Shown here in pieces: positions 50,150 through 61,411 of a stretch of 64,000 bases of DNA. The notes beneath the pieces are model-generated. The model ran no database searches. It was not told where the DNA came from and worked only from the letters and a program-made list of their open reading frames with translations. The stretch lies in NCBI GenBank assembly GCA_013180625.2, contig SNVD02001362.1, positions 1,305,501 to 1,369,500 on the forward strand, read 5' to 3'. The first letter of the stretch is position 1. Every line of letters starts with the position of its first letter. The position numbers were made by a program, and so were the translations under genes. The stretch is from Boswellia sacra (lineage: Eukaryota > Streptophyta > Magnoliopsida > Sapindales > Burseraceae).

Positions 50150-50475
50150 CGACATAACTCCACAAAACTCGACGCGCTTGATAGAGCTCGACAACAAAAA
50201 CCGACAAAACTCCTGTCGGATACCTCCAACCGACTGTACGACTTTGTCAGATGTCGGATTATTCGAGTGTCGGATGCATAACCGACACTTGACACAAGCT
50301 TTCATCCGACATGTCGAGTGTCGAATACATGGTTCGAGACATTGATGTCGGTTTCCACGAAATCGACACTCGATGTCTTCGAAAATACACTGATATCAAG
50401 TGTCGGGTGTGAATCTGACACTACTTGACACGACTCGACACGTCAGTGTCGAGTGTCGAGATAAAACCGACACTG
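50150..50475. repeat. Right subterminal TCGAC/GTCGG-rich block of the MULE
   Basis: Dense in CTCGACA, TGTCGGAT and GTGTCGAGTGTCGA words in both orientations, the counterpart of 42585-42865. Confidence 0.85.
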
Positions 50476-50825
50476 GCCATTGTCTACCTCGCGATGAAAT
50501 CTGTTGGTTTCCACAGTTTTCATACACATCAAACCACAAAAATCACCTAATAACACTAGATTTATCTCTAAAAACACAGAATAAGTTCACAAATCCAGGG
50601 AAACTCAAATCCCTAATTAAGATTCCCTAAAAACTAAATCAAATCTAACGAAATAGAAAACAACCAAATAAATCACTAAAACTACAAAAAAACCGACGAA
50701 TAAATGTACTTCAGTGTCGATTTTTGCTTCTCTATACGTCGTCTTGCTTCTATCCTCAGAGGATGCTCGTGTCAGTTTGCGTTTCAAGCAGTGTCGAGGG
50801 GTTAAGGAAATAAGACTTTGGGAAT

Positions 50826-50946
50826 AAATTGAATACATAAGGGTATTTTAATCTTGTCAAGAAAGTGTCTATGACATGAAAATTTTTTAAGATGTGTCTC
50901 AATTTTACTAAAGACCCCTAATTCTGTCCATTTTTTTAATTTTCTC
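50826..50946 (-). repeat. Right terminal inverted repeat of the MULE
   Basis: Complement matches 42121-42250. Followed directly by the second copy of TAATTTGTA. Confidence 0.93.
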
Positions 50947-50972
50947 TAATTTGTATCCTAACGCCACAAATT

Positions 50973-51560
50973 ATACGGCTTCCTGAGACTATGACACGTC
51001 ATTATTAATGAATGGCGCTCGGATAGCTCAGATAAGTTCTGAGCTTGTAAAAACCCTTGTGATTCATTTCTAAGTAATTAGACACTTGATTCTCCCTCTC
51101 TCAAAAGCTTACATGGCTTCATGAGATTATGACACATCATTATTAATGGATGGTGCTCAGACAGCTCAGACAAATTGTGAGGCCTATATAAACTCTTGAG
51201 ATTCATTTCTAAGAAGTTAGATACCTCAATTTTCTCTCTAAGCTCACAATATTCCGGCTCTGGCTTTTGTTGACTAATTGGCTTAATATTTATTAAATTC
51301 AGTCAAACTGCTTATTGTTAATTAAATACTTATAGATTTCACTGTAAAACAAATTAGCCTCTCCATTAGCTTGATTGCTAGTTAACACCGATGAAATCAA
51401 CAATATCCAATGACATAAGTCTTTCTTGCAGCAGTTGAAGTAGTCACTTGGAGTTATTTTAGAGAATCCAAGCTGTGGCTTCGTCTACCGAGCAGGAGAA
51501 TCGTCCACCGCTAATGGTTTCCATGCTTAGTCATTGTCTTAGGGTTGTTAGTTTGCATCA
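50973..51560 (+). repeat. Dispersed repeat, first copy, with an internal tandem duplication
   Basis: 50973-51110 and 51111-51248 are tandem copies (period about 138 bp) sharing TATGACACRTCATTATTAAT and GATTCATTTCTAAG. The whole stretch to about 51530 aligns with 61800-62215, including GATGAAATCAACA/GATGAAATCATCA, CTTGGAGTT/ATTGGAGTT and GGAGAATYGTCCAC. No convincing reading frame is shared, so I cannot say whether it is an old gene 5' end or a repeat. Confidence 0.7.
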
Positions 51561-52768
51561 ACAATACTAATTTTCCTTTAGTGTATATGTTTGAACATTG
51601 TTAATTTAATATAATGATTTTTATTCGAGAAATACTCAAAATAATTAGTGATGTACATTTGGCAATCATACACTTTCTTTTCTAATTTCTTAAATTTATA
51701 TGATTCTTTGTGAAATTCTGTATATGTTATATATTTATAGCGAAGAATAAATTAGTCGAATCATAATTATATAAAACTAACCACTCAGAAGTTAGAACGT
51801 GTGTGGCCAAGTGTGTTTGCATTTGACCATCGCGTTGACTATTGGATAATGGAATTGGACCTTCCGTAGTGCGATCCAATCCTGTAGAGTAATACTACCA
51901 GATTCCTGCAATATCCTATATCATCCACCACAAGACGGAGAGTCAAAATCCCAATAACTTCGTACACCTACAGACTAGTTAAGAATGTAATTGTATCTTT
52001 GTCTTACCTTCGTTTATATTATTTAAGAACAAATATTTATCTAATAAATAGAGTACCGTGTTTCTATGAATTCTTTCGAGGCCCTGGAGAAGACCATAAG
52101 GATGTCGTAGACGCGCCAAAGTCTTGGAAGAGCAGGTCCTTGGAGATTAATGGTTTTTTTTTTTTTTAATATTGTGAGTGCATATATATATATATATATA
52201 TGACTGTACATAACTAGAAATAGCTAATTGTCATTCTTTGCTGTGAAATTATTTGAAATTGATAACGTATAAGATCTTAATTCACATTCAATATATTATT
52301 TACGTAGATTACACACTTAATCAAATGATTAAAACTTCATCAATTATATATTATCATTAAAATTAGTGTTCCAAACTATAAAATCAACAATTAGCCTTGG
52401 GAGAGTTTGTGGACCTATTACTATGGCGTGGATGCTTAGATAGCCCATTTTACTTTTCCACCTTTACAATGACATCATGGGCCAAGCACCTGGCCCCTTA
52501 CCAAGTCATTAAATGAAATACAACCGCGTTTTAGCCATTAGCCATAACCTTTGGCTGGATGTTATAATCCTGAATACATATAGAGTTAAGTGGTCAGATT
52601 TCGTAACCACACTTATTTTAGTTTATTTTTCATTTTCCTATTAATTAGACCTCAATGATCGCATTACATGTAAATATATAAGTCAAATTTTTTAGACTCT
52701 GATAAGACCGCTTCCTTATGATGATTAACACAAACCCAAAGCCCAGCCCACATTTATGAAACCCAAGC
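51561..52768. other. Intergenic sequence, no gene recognised
   Basis: AT-rich with a short TA microsatellite near 52183-52201 and an oligo-T run near 52156. The stretches 51780-51960 and 52070-52140 are less AT-rich but have no frame I recognise. Confidence 0.45.
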
Positions 52769-53281
52769 TGTAATGTCCCGGAATTGAAATATTTATGTTA
52801 TAAGATGTATTGTATGTATGTTATGTTATTTAATATGTGTAAATATGTGTTTATCTGTATGTTAATATTTACCAAGTGGCCTTAATTAATAGGGTCGAGA
52901 AACTTCAGCTGAGATTTATTCTTTTGGGCTTAAGTTATATTTTATTGAACTTGTATTATATTGTTGGGTTGAATTGAAATTTTATTGGACTTGAGTTCAA
53001 ATTATAATATTTACTTGTCTTGGGCTTATGTTAGGGCGAGTTGACATATTGAGGGGGCTCGGATTTGGATATTGATGGGCTTAAATTCATTGTACTTTTA
53101 GGCCTATATATATATATAAGGGGTGTTTATGAAAATGGATAGTATGTTAGCGTGTTATATAATACTTGCGCGAGGTCCGTGGGTTACCTAAATTTAATTC
53201 ACCACACATACATAAAGGTGCTTAGGGTTGTGGGAGAGAAATTTTTCTCATTTTTGGAAAAGAGAGGGGAGGCTACGGGAG

Positions 53282-54036
53282 TAGGCCTGACAAATTCTAG
53301 ACGAACCCATTCGATAAAAACGTGTTTTGGATTTAATATTATCGGATCGGGTCGTTAACGGGTTAACACTTTAAAACCCGTTTGATATTGGACCGTGTTT
53401 GATTTTATTCTATAAAAAACCGTTTAACCCATTAATATTAAGGATAATATAGTAAATTTATTTATGATAAATAAAAAAATATAATAAAATATAAAAAATA
53501 CTAATTTATAACTATGTTTAACCTAATTAAAATTATTCTAATATAATTATGTCATCTCTTTTTTAGGTGTGTATGAGTAATGATATTTTGATAGAGAATA
53601 CAAAGAGGAAACTTATAAAATGTCCTATTTTATTTTTAGAAATCATTTAATAATTGAAAATTATCGATTATTTATCTTAAATATGCTTCAGATGGATCTT
53701 TAAATGATATTGGATACAAATTTTTTTTTTATATTTTCGTATTATATTAAATTTGGATATTTCAATAGATTTCAAAATATTTGTTCGATTTTAAATTTAT
53801 AAACTATTGATTGTATTAAATGTTTAGAATTTATACGAATATTGTTACACATATTTTGTCTAACTTGAAAATAAAAAACGGGTTGGATTCGGATAACACG
53901 TTAAGTTAACAACCGGGTTTGGGTTTTAAGATTTAGACATAACAAATTAATGGGTTGGATTTGAATTAATATAATTTAACACGATACGAATACGAAACGA
54001 CATGAAACCACTGTAACACGACTCGTTGCCAGTCTA
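53282..54036. mobile_element. hAT MITE nested in the solo LTR, 755 bp
   Basis: Left end TAGGCCTGACAA, complement of right end TAGACTGGCAA. Flanked by TACGGGAG (53274-53281) and TATGGGAG (54037-54044), an 8-bp duplication with one transition. Internal words CGGGTT, AACGGGTT and AACACG are arranged as inverted repeats. No coding sequence. Confidence 0.82.
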
Positions 54037-55479
54037 TATGGGAGACTTAAGAAAGGAAAAGAAGAAGGGAGAAAGAAGAGAAGAGGAAAAGAAGAAGGAA
54101 GAAAAAAAAGGAGGGAATTTCTCTTGAAATGGGTGGGTAATTTTTTACTTTACATTTCTTTTTTTTTTTCCCTTGGAATTGCATTTCTATATGATTTTTG
54201 ATGTGATTAATGGTGGATATTGACTGAATCTTCATGATGTTGAGATGATATACAATATATATTATTTTCATGGTGTTGTATGTGTTGTATTTGTTAGAAA
54301 ATGATGAAGTGGACATGCTGTGAATAGTGCAATCCAAGAAGCAACTTTGTGTATGAGTGACTTGGTGTTGATTAATGTGTATTTCTGCAAATTTATCTTT
54401 TGTATAGGAAAATAGACACATGAAGCTTTAAATTGCCACTGATTTCATTGAGTTTAAATAGATTTTTGATAAATTTTTGAAGATGATTGTTGAAAGCTGA
54501 AACTGCCTTATTTCACCTTATAGACTTGGACAATTTTGTGAAAGTATATTTTTTGAAATCTTTGTTGAGAAATTTCTATTTTGTTTATGAAAATAGAAAT
54601 ATGAAGGATTCTGTAGCCACTAGTTTTGATTGAATTTGTTTAGCAATGAATTTTTAGTGAATTTTTGAATGAACCTGTTTTGTGCTGAGTATCTCTCTAT
54701 TCATCCATGTTGACCAAAATTTTTCTAAAAAATTGTACCATTCAGGAAATGTTTTTAGAGATCCTTTATTTTATATGAAAAATAGACATGTGAATCTTTG
54801 AAATGCCATTGGTCTCATGAAAATTTGGCTTTAAAATGAAATTTTGGTGAATTTCTGAATTTGCTTGCCTGAACCTGGAATTTTCACCTTTCATTAGAGT
54901 AAACTACATATTTTTGAGACCTGGTATTTACTGAAGTTTTTTCTTGGAAATCTCTTTATGGTTTTTGAAAATGGATATATCAAGCTTTGATTTGCCACTA
55001 GTTCATGGTAATTTGCCTTGAAATGGATTTTCGATGAAATTTCAAAATTGGCTACAAGAAATTAAAATTCTGTTGTCTCCACTAAATTAGTCAGACATTC
55101 TTAAAAAAATAAAATCAACTAGATGTTAATCTTGGGAATTCAATAGTTTTTACCTTAAAATAGACTCAATTATCTTTCTTTTCCAAGTTGTATCACCTTA
55201 ATTGCATTTTAGTGCAATTTTTAAGAGTTTTCCAAAGTCTATTGTAGAATCCTAAAAATTTTATATTGTTCACTAACTGCTTTGGATAGTTTGACAAAAA
55301 AGTGTTAAATCAAAAGATGTATTGCAATTTTAATGTTTTGATTTGGTTCCACACACAGTAAGTTTTAAATTCCATGTGGTTTCACTTAGGTTGGTGTTTG
55401 ATGTTATTTGTGGGATTTTTCAAAGTTGGTGGTAGCACGCTTAAATTTCAATTGTTTACGTAAATTATGGATAAACTTG

Positions 55480-55640
55480 GGATTGGTGAAGTTGGGAAGC
55501 ACCAACCCAAGGAGTGAAATTAAATATATGTTGACTTGCTATTGGTGAGGCTGGGAAGCGCCATCCTAAGGGATGAAATTTAAGGAATATGGACTTGGGA
55601 TTTCTGAGGCTAGAGAGTGCCAGCCCAAGGGATCGATGTG
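55480..55640 (+). repeat. Three ~60-bp tandem units in the solo LTR
   Basis: Three consecutive degenerate copies of a unit running GAAGTTGGGAAGCACCA, CCCAAGG.ATGAAATT, GACTTG. Confidence 0.75.
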
Positions 55641-56384
55641 ATGAAATTAAATATGTTTAAACTTGAATCATAGTTGGAAATAGTAATTGTATGGGCCTTG
55701 GATTGAGTGATGACAATTATGTGCACAACTCTGAGGGAATTGACATTAAGAATGTGAAATTGGATGATATGAATTCCTTGTGCACTCGTGTTCAATTATT
55801 GTGTGTAGTATGCTCTAATTGATAGTAAATTTGCACAATTATGTTGTGTTAGTTGTCTTGGGTATTTGGAAAGCATTCTTAGTCATTTTTCAAAGCTAGT
55901 TGTAAGCTACTGCATTTTTTGTTTCCATTTGGAATTTGTTTGTATGTGAGAGACTTGAGTTCACTGGTAATGTGTGTTCACCAACTCAAGTTCAAAATGA
56001 TAATTTGGATAGTGCATGATTGAAATTGGGTGATTTATATTGTACATTGATTTGGGTGTAGAAATTGGTAAATATGGTTGTTAAATTGCGTGGTAGTGGG
56101 TTATAAACTCATTGTTGAGATATTTCTCGATTGTTGAACTGTGGTACATAGGCTTGATATGTTGTTTATGTGCATGAATCTGAGGACAATGTATGTCAAT
56201 GAGAAATTGGTTATTATGATCATAATCATGTGTTCGTGCTTGGATTAACACTTTAGCATTATTTTTTTATGGTATAGTAGTGTATGACTAAACTAGAGCT
56301 TGTGTTGTGTTCGTTGATGGAAATACTTTATTTGTGAAATTGCGCCAGTGGGAGTACATTGTGTGTTCGTGCTAGTGATGTTCC

Positions 56385-57090
56385 AGAGCTTTCCTAAAGA
56401 GTCTGGATTTTTACATGTATGCTATGGTCTTGGGAAACGTTTTGACTTAGCCTAGATTATGATATGCAATTTCGTAGGGTAATTAGCAAACCATGTACTA
56501 AGGTTTAGACATCGGTGTATGTAAAAGTCTATCTTGAATAGATAGCTAGACATTGTAATGGTCACATGTGACATGTATGAATATAAGTGTATATTAGAAA
56601 ATGATATCTTATGTCATGTAATTAGATGTTGATGAATTTCAGTCTTAGCCAATTCCAATAAAAAAAAGAGCTTGACTTGTTTTATTAGCAGTGGATGAGT
56701 GTGTATGCTTCAGTTTGTATGAAATTGATGAATGGTCTAACACGTGGTATAATTATCGAATACGCATAGTTAGTGTGAATGAATGAGTGTTATTTTTGCA
56801 TGTAAAGTTAAAGATTTCCTACTGGGCCGTGTATGCTCATCCCTTTCTCCATAGGTAATCAAGATAATGATCATGCTACCAATGTCCCAAAGCTTTCTTA
56901 GAGGACTTGGATGTGATGCATGCTTGTTATTATCTTGGGATATGTTTTACGTTCAACCCAGATCATGATAGACATATTTTGTTATAACTAGTGAACCATG
57001 TACTAAGATTTGCATATTGATGTATATACATGTATCTCTTTTGAATAATGTATTAGACAACGATATTGGATATATGTGAGATATATATAA
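56385..57090 (+). repeat. Two ~210-bp direct repeats ~510 bp apart in the solo LTR
   Basis: 56385-56590 and 56890-57085 share CCAAAGCTTTC/CCAGAGCTTTC, GTCTTGGGA/ATCTTGGGA, GATCATGATA-like and GAACCATGTACTAAGRTTT phrases. Confidence 0.7.
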
Positions 57091-57167
57091 AAAAAATTAC
57101 TCTATTTTCTAAACATTTAATCATGCTTAAAGTCTCCATAATAGAGATTTTCGGTTGTGACACAAGC

Positions 57168-59090
57168 CCAGTTTATAAATACTAATGAAGAGGGAAATAA
57201 ACCAAAATAAGAATAAAATGAGAGAGGAGAGGATTGAGAGTCTAGAGAGGCAGAGGAAGAGTAACAAAAAGGCAAAAATGGGGCTGTTTGAAGAGGAGAA
57301 GTTGGGTAACTTTCCCAATTTCTATGCTATATAGAGTAGTTATTGTGCATTTCATTAATAAAAATTGAAGTAGAAGGAATTTTGGCAAGTGTAGGAAACT
57401 TTAGAGAGAGAAGTTAGAGAGAAGGAAATCAAAGACGAAATTGAAAGTCTCGTTCAAGGTATTTCATTTTTGTCATAATGTTTGTTGAGTTTACTGTAGA
57501 AAGGTTACTATTGAAGATGTTGATGATGAAAACCTAGGATTTACAATGAACAATAGGGGATTTTGAAGATATTTGTAGTTGATTTACTTTGACTTTGATT
57601 CTCAGGTTTATATATATTAAAATAAATATCTCAAGGATTTGTTTAAAATTGATTTCACTGAAAAATGTTGAGTGTCTTATTTTTTATGAATTTTTGAAAT
57701 TTACTATACAATGCTGGAATTTTTAGTTTTATGTAGGGGGTCTGTCTTACAAAAATTATTTGAAGTATCTAGGGATCTCAACAACTTATGAAATTTTTCA
57801 GATTTGTTTACCTTTGTGTCTACTTTAAGTCTGAAAATTTTATGATTTTTTGAATTGACCATGAAATTTTATATATTTTTTAATAGAGAGATGTCAGTTT
57901 TAAAAATTGTTTGATAGAATTATTCTATCTTAAAACTTGAATTGTTTGAGGTAACTAACAAACTTAGAATACCATAAAATTTTAAATGGTCTTAGATACA
58001 TATGTCTAGATGCCTGTGTAAAATCTTATATCATTTGAAAGAGTAGATTATTTATTAAAAATTAGAGAAACAACATTGCTCTGTATGGAAGTTTGAAAAT
58101 GAAGTTAATTAGCACTGATTTGACTAACATATGAAGCTTTTTATTAGGAATCTTAAGCATTCAAGTTGATTATGAATGGAATATGATATCATCAGTTCTT
58201 TTGTGATGTTAGGACAAAGAAGAATTTAGTTCAGTGTTGAATAAGACGTCAAGCTAGGTGGAACATTGACCTTGGATCTACCTCAAACTAATCAAGTTGT
58301 GCAACTAGATTTGTGAATGGAAAAATGAGTTTAAATATTATTATTGCTTTTTTATACAGGTTAGAATGTTTTAAAGCAGCAGGCAAATTCTATTTTTTGT
58401 TTAATCAAGAAACATGTTTAGTGGTTTATTAAATGATGTTTATCTAGTATTTCTTAGTAATATTTGTTATGACATTAGAGTAAACTTAGTAGTATTCAAA
58501 ATTAGCTTCCTGTAGTCTTTTTGAACATAAATCTATGTTTAAATGTTTTCTAGTTTGTCCAAGAGTTATATTTTGACAATCATAGAAAATTAATGTTAAT
58601 CATGTTATTCAAAATTATTCTAGCCTCTTATTTCAAGGTTTCTTGAAGAATTTGAAATTGCTTTTTATAGATGTTTATCACTGATCATACTGACTCGTAT
58701 ATTTTACTTAGATTACATAAAATTTTTAGTATTCGATAAAGTTATATGAAAAGTAAAACTTTAGCTTCGGTAGTAATTTTAGAAATCAGTTTTAGCAAAA
58801 ATAAGAAGGTTCAACAATGTTGTACTAAGCTAGTATCCAGTTCATTTAGATAGTAAGGTTGTGTGACTGCTTGTGGTTGAGTTTAAGGTTGGAGATTTCC
58901 AGCTAGGCTGTGTTGCTTATCCCTTCTTCACAGGTATACAAGACGATGTACAAGCTAGTGATGTTCTGAAGTTGTTAAGAGGTTTTGGTTGGTCTCACAG
59001 CTTTGTGAGCATTGGATTCAACTTTGGCTCACTGAACAGGGTTTTCTTTTTGAGGCATTTCTTTCTCTTTTTTGTTTTGTTTTTCTGATT
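57168..59090 (+). other. Second long LTR-like remnant
   Basis: Non-coding sequence of the same character as the neighbouring solo LTR. Its end (about 58905-58990, TGCTTATCCCTTCTTCACAG then GATGTACAAGCTAGTGATGT) matches 56830-56890 (TGCTCATCCCTTTCTCCATAG then GATAATGATCATGCTACC...). It has a TATA-like TTTATAAATAC at 57172. The solo LTR may have inserted into the promoter part of this older one. No duplication or clear left boundary was found. Confidence 0.45.
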
Positions 59091-59427
59091 TAATAAGCAG
59101 AACAGAGAAATGCCATTTTGCTTTTCATTTTGAGATTGATAATTGCATGGAGGTTTGGTTCATGAAACTATATTGTTTTCCTTTTGGGCTGTGTATATGT
59201 GAAGATCCATAGATAGAGATTCCCCAAATTTCTCTTACGTCCTCTTTCTAACTTAATTTCAACTGAAAAATCTAACTGATGCAGGAAAATAACATAGACT
59301 CCAATGTTGTCAATAATTTAGTTATCTTTCATAGTTTAATGCTTACATAAGTTTCTGAATTGACTTTTGGCTTATTCCTATAAATAGTATAGCATATGCT
59401 TATTATTTCTGTAAAATTATTCTAGCC

Positions 59428-59735
59428 TCTCAAGCTGTGGCTTTCCATCATGCTCCTATTTTTGGGATTATTTGTGGATTTCTTGGGTGGCACAGTGGAA
59501 CATCTCAAAGAGCCTATATATTTATCACAATTAGGGATGCCATTTCTACTGCAACAAGATTGAATATAGTTGGACTAGTGCAGTGACATTGCAGCGTCAT
59601 ATTACTTTCTTTGCTGAAGCTATCTTGAAGAAATGGATGGACCGCAAGGTTGAAGAAGCTTGCCAAATAGCTCCGTTGCTTGATACCGTGCAGGGATTTC
59701 ATGGGTAACTACATTCTAGGTTATTTTGTTCCTGA
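59428..59735 (+). pseudogene. Fragment resembling urease accessory protein UreD
   Basis: Reads SQAVAFHHAPIFGIICGFLG, then RAYIFITIRDAISTATRLN; after a frameshift near 59582, AILKKWMDRKVEEACQIAPL and LDTVQGFHG, ending in a stop. This pattern (ATRLN, KKWMDR.V..ACQ.APLLDTVQG.HG) is what I recall of the C-terminal part of plant UreD, the chaperone that works with UreF and UreG to load nickel into urease. The Cys before HG is Phe here, and the last residues are out of frame. The left edge is preceded by TTCTAG, a possible splice acceptor. No upstream UreD exons are seen in the window, so it is a broken remnant or captured piece. Identification is from memory, not a search. Confidence 0.6.
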
Positions 59736-60108
59736 AGTTCGAGGTAAAATCTCCAGCGTTGCTTATTTTTAATTTTTGCCTGTTTGTACAAGCTTATTGA
59801 TTAAGAAGTTAACTTAAACCTTTATAGCCTAATGACTTCAAGATACAAGAATATGGATCAAGTTGAGTGGGGTCACGGCACATCAAGCCTGAATGTGGCT
59901 TTGCCCTTACCATCGCCGATTATTGAAAGTCCACTATCTTGAATGACAATGATATGAGATCATAAATCTCTTCAATACCTGTGAAGTCATCTTGATAGGT
60001 ATATATTGCCTACTTGCAATCTTAACTGTTTCTAGTACTTTATTTTGGCCTATGTCAACAACAGATATTGAGTAAGCCACACAAATGTAAAGTTGAGTCA
60101 CACTATTG
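59736..60108. other. Non-coding sequence between the UreD fragment and the TRIM array
   Basis: About 59826-59935 is less AT-rich and exon-like (frame MTSRYKNMDQVEWGHG), but I do not recognise it. Confidence 0.4.
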
Positions 60109-60359
60109 ACATGTGTTACAAAACCATGGGTAGAACTCACCCTTAAAAACTGGCTTGTACGGGGAGGGTGCCCATAGGCTTATAAGCCACCAAATAATCA
60201 CATACTTAGTTGATGTGGATCGTAACATACCACCATGCTTCTGATACCAACGTCCATGGCGGCCCACTCTGGCCTTTCCAGGTCATCCTCTCCGCAACAT
60301 AGGCCTTGCGTGGGCTAGCACTGATACCAATTGTTACAAACCCAAGATATATTAGGCCG

Positions 60360-60737
60360 ATCTCTCTTCAGCTTCAAATACCACAATTGTGCATCTTCTT
60401 CAAGATGGAAGGAAGCCAGCAAAACTCGGTCTTCTTCTAGTGTTCTTTGATGGTGGAAGAAGTTGTCACATTAGCTTAACCAAACCAATGGATCAGAAGT
60501 ACCATTAAAGCGAGGAAAATCCAGTTTTGCATATCTGGGCACAACATTACCACCTTCCATGTAAGCTCCTCTAGAATGGTTTCTGTTGTTTGGATGAACT
60601 CGGCTATGTCCTCCTTCACCTAAATCTCCACCAGCTCTTTGGAGATCCAAAGTCTTTGTAAGATGCCCGAGCTGAGTGGCCATTGTTTGCTGTCTAGCTT
60701 TAGATGCTGCATGTTCAGTTCTGTAAATAGAACTCAC
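60360..60737 (-). pseudogene. Gypsy-type gag segment in the TRIM array (copy 2)
   Basis: Encodes RTEHAASKARQQTMATQL, RAGGDLGEGGHSRVHPNN and the retrotransposon gag start YAKLDFPRFNGTSDPLVWLS, then a stop near 60471. It is nearly the same as copy 1 but begins inside it, next to the middle LTR. Confidence 0.8.
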
Positions 60738-60954
60738 CCTTAAAAACCAGCTTGTAAGGGGAGGGTTCCTATAGGCTTATAAACCACCAAATAATCCCAT
60801 AGTTAGTTGATGTGGATAGTAACATACCACTATGCTTCTAACACCAATGTCCATGGCGACCCACTTTGGCCTTTCCAGGTCGCCTCTTCCCCGGTCGCCC
60901 CCTCCGCAACGTAGGCCTTGCATGGGCTAGCTCTGATATCAATTGTTACAAACC

Positions 60955-61390
60955 CAAGATATATTAGGCCGATCTCTCTTCAGCTTCAAATACCACAATT
61001 GTGCATCTTCTTCAAGATGGAAGAAAGCCAACAAAACTCGGTCTTCTTCTAGTGTTCTTTGATGGTGGAAGAAGTTGTCACAGTAGCTTAACCAAACCAA
61101 TGGATCAGAAGTACCATTAAAGGGAGGAAAATCCAGTTTTGCATATCTGGGCACAACATTACCACCTTCCATGTAAGCTCATATAGAATGGTTTCTGTTG
61201 TTTGGATGAACTCGGCTATGTCCTCCTTCACCTAAATCTCCACCAGCTCTTTGGAGATCCAAAGTCTTTGTAAGATGGTCAAGCTGAGTGGCCATTGTTT
61301 GCTGTCTAGCTTTAGATGTTGCATGTTTAGTTCTATAAATTGAGAGGAATTCTTCAAATTGCTCTTGCAGGGTTTGATTCTCCCCCATAA
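60955..61390 (-). pseudogene. Gypsy-type gag segment in the TRIM array (copy 1)
   Basis: Starts near 61388 just after the primer-binding site (MGENQTLQEQFEEFLSIYR). It continues through the same basic linker, with a stop near 61180, and YAKLDFPPFNGTSDPLVWLS, FFHHQRTLEEDRVLLAFFHL, EEDAQLWYLKL. It is cut off where LTR-like sequence (complement GGGTTTGTAACA) begins. This is the N-terminal half of a Ty3/gypsy retrotransposon gag domain; zinc knuckle, protease and polymerase are absent. Confidence 0.85.
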
Positions 61391-61411
61391 CTCCTGGCTC
61401 TGATACCCAAT

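Larger units (their letters stand above)
42121..50946. mobile_element. Mutator-like element (MULE) with Ulp1-type cargo, 8.8 kb
   Basis: Long terminal inverted repeats of about 120-130 bp (42121-42250 and 50826-50946) start GGAAAAATTGAAAAAATGGA on the left and GAGAAAATTAAAAAAATGGA on the complement of the right. They share inner blocks such as CATAGACACTTTCTT. The 9 bp TAATTTGTA are duplicated exactly (42112-42120 and 50947-50955), the Mutator hallmark. Inside are a mudrA transposase (plus strand) and a DUF1985/Ulp1-protease gene (minus strand), as in the Kaonashi and CUMULE types of plant MULEs. TCGAC-rich sequence lies inside both ends. Both genes are interrupted, so this copy is not autonomous now. 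Confidence 0.95.
52769..57162 (+). mobile_element. Solo long LTR (Ty3/gypsy-like) with a nested hAT MITE
   Basis: Begins TGTAATGTCCCGG and ends GGTTGTGACA, flanked by CAAGC on both sides (52764-52768 and 57163-57167), the 5-bp duplication of a retrotransposon. No gag or pol lies inside, so it is a solo LTR left by recombination between two LTRs. A TATA-like stretch (CCTATATATATATATAAGG, about 53103-53121) marks the likely promoter. Its first half carries the hAT MITE at 53282-54036. Later parts contain local repeats. The great length fits gypsy lineages with multi-kilobase LTRs, but the lineage is not proven. Confidence 0.75.

Noticed and set aside
58873..59088. 71-codon plus-strand frame at the end of the LTR remnant
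   Set aside because: It lies in sequence homologous to the non-coding end of the neighbouring LTR and has no conserved frame.
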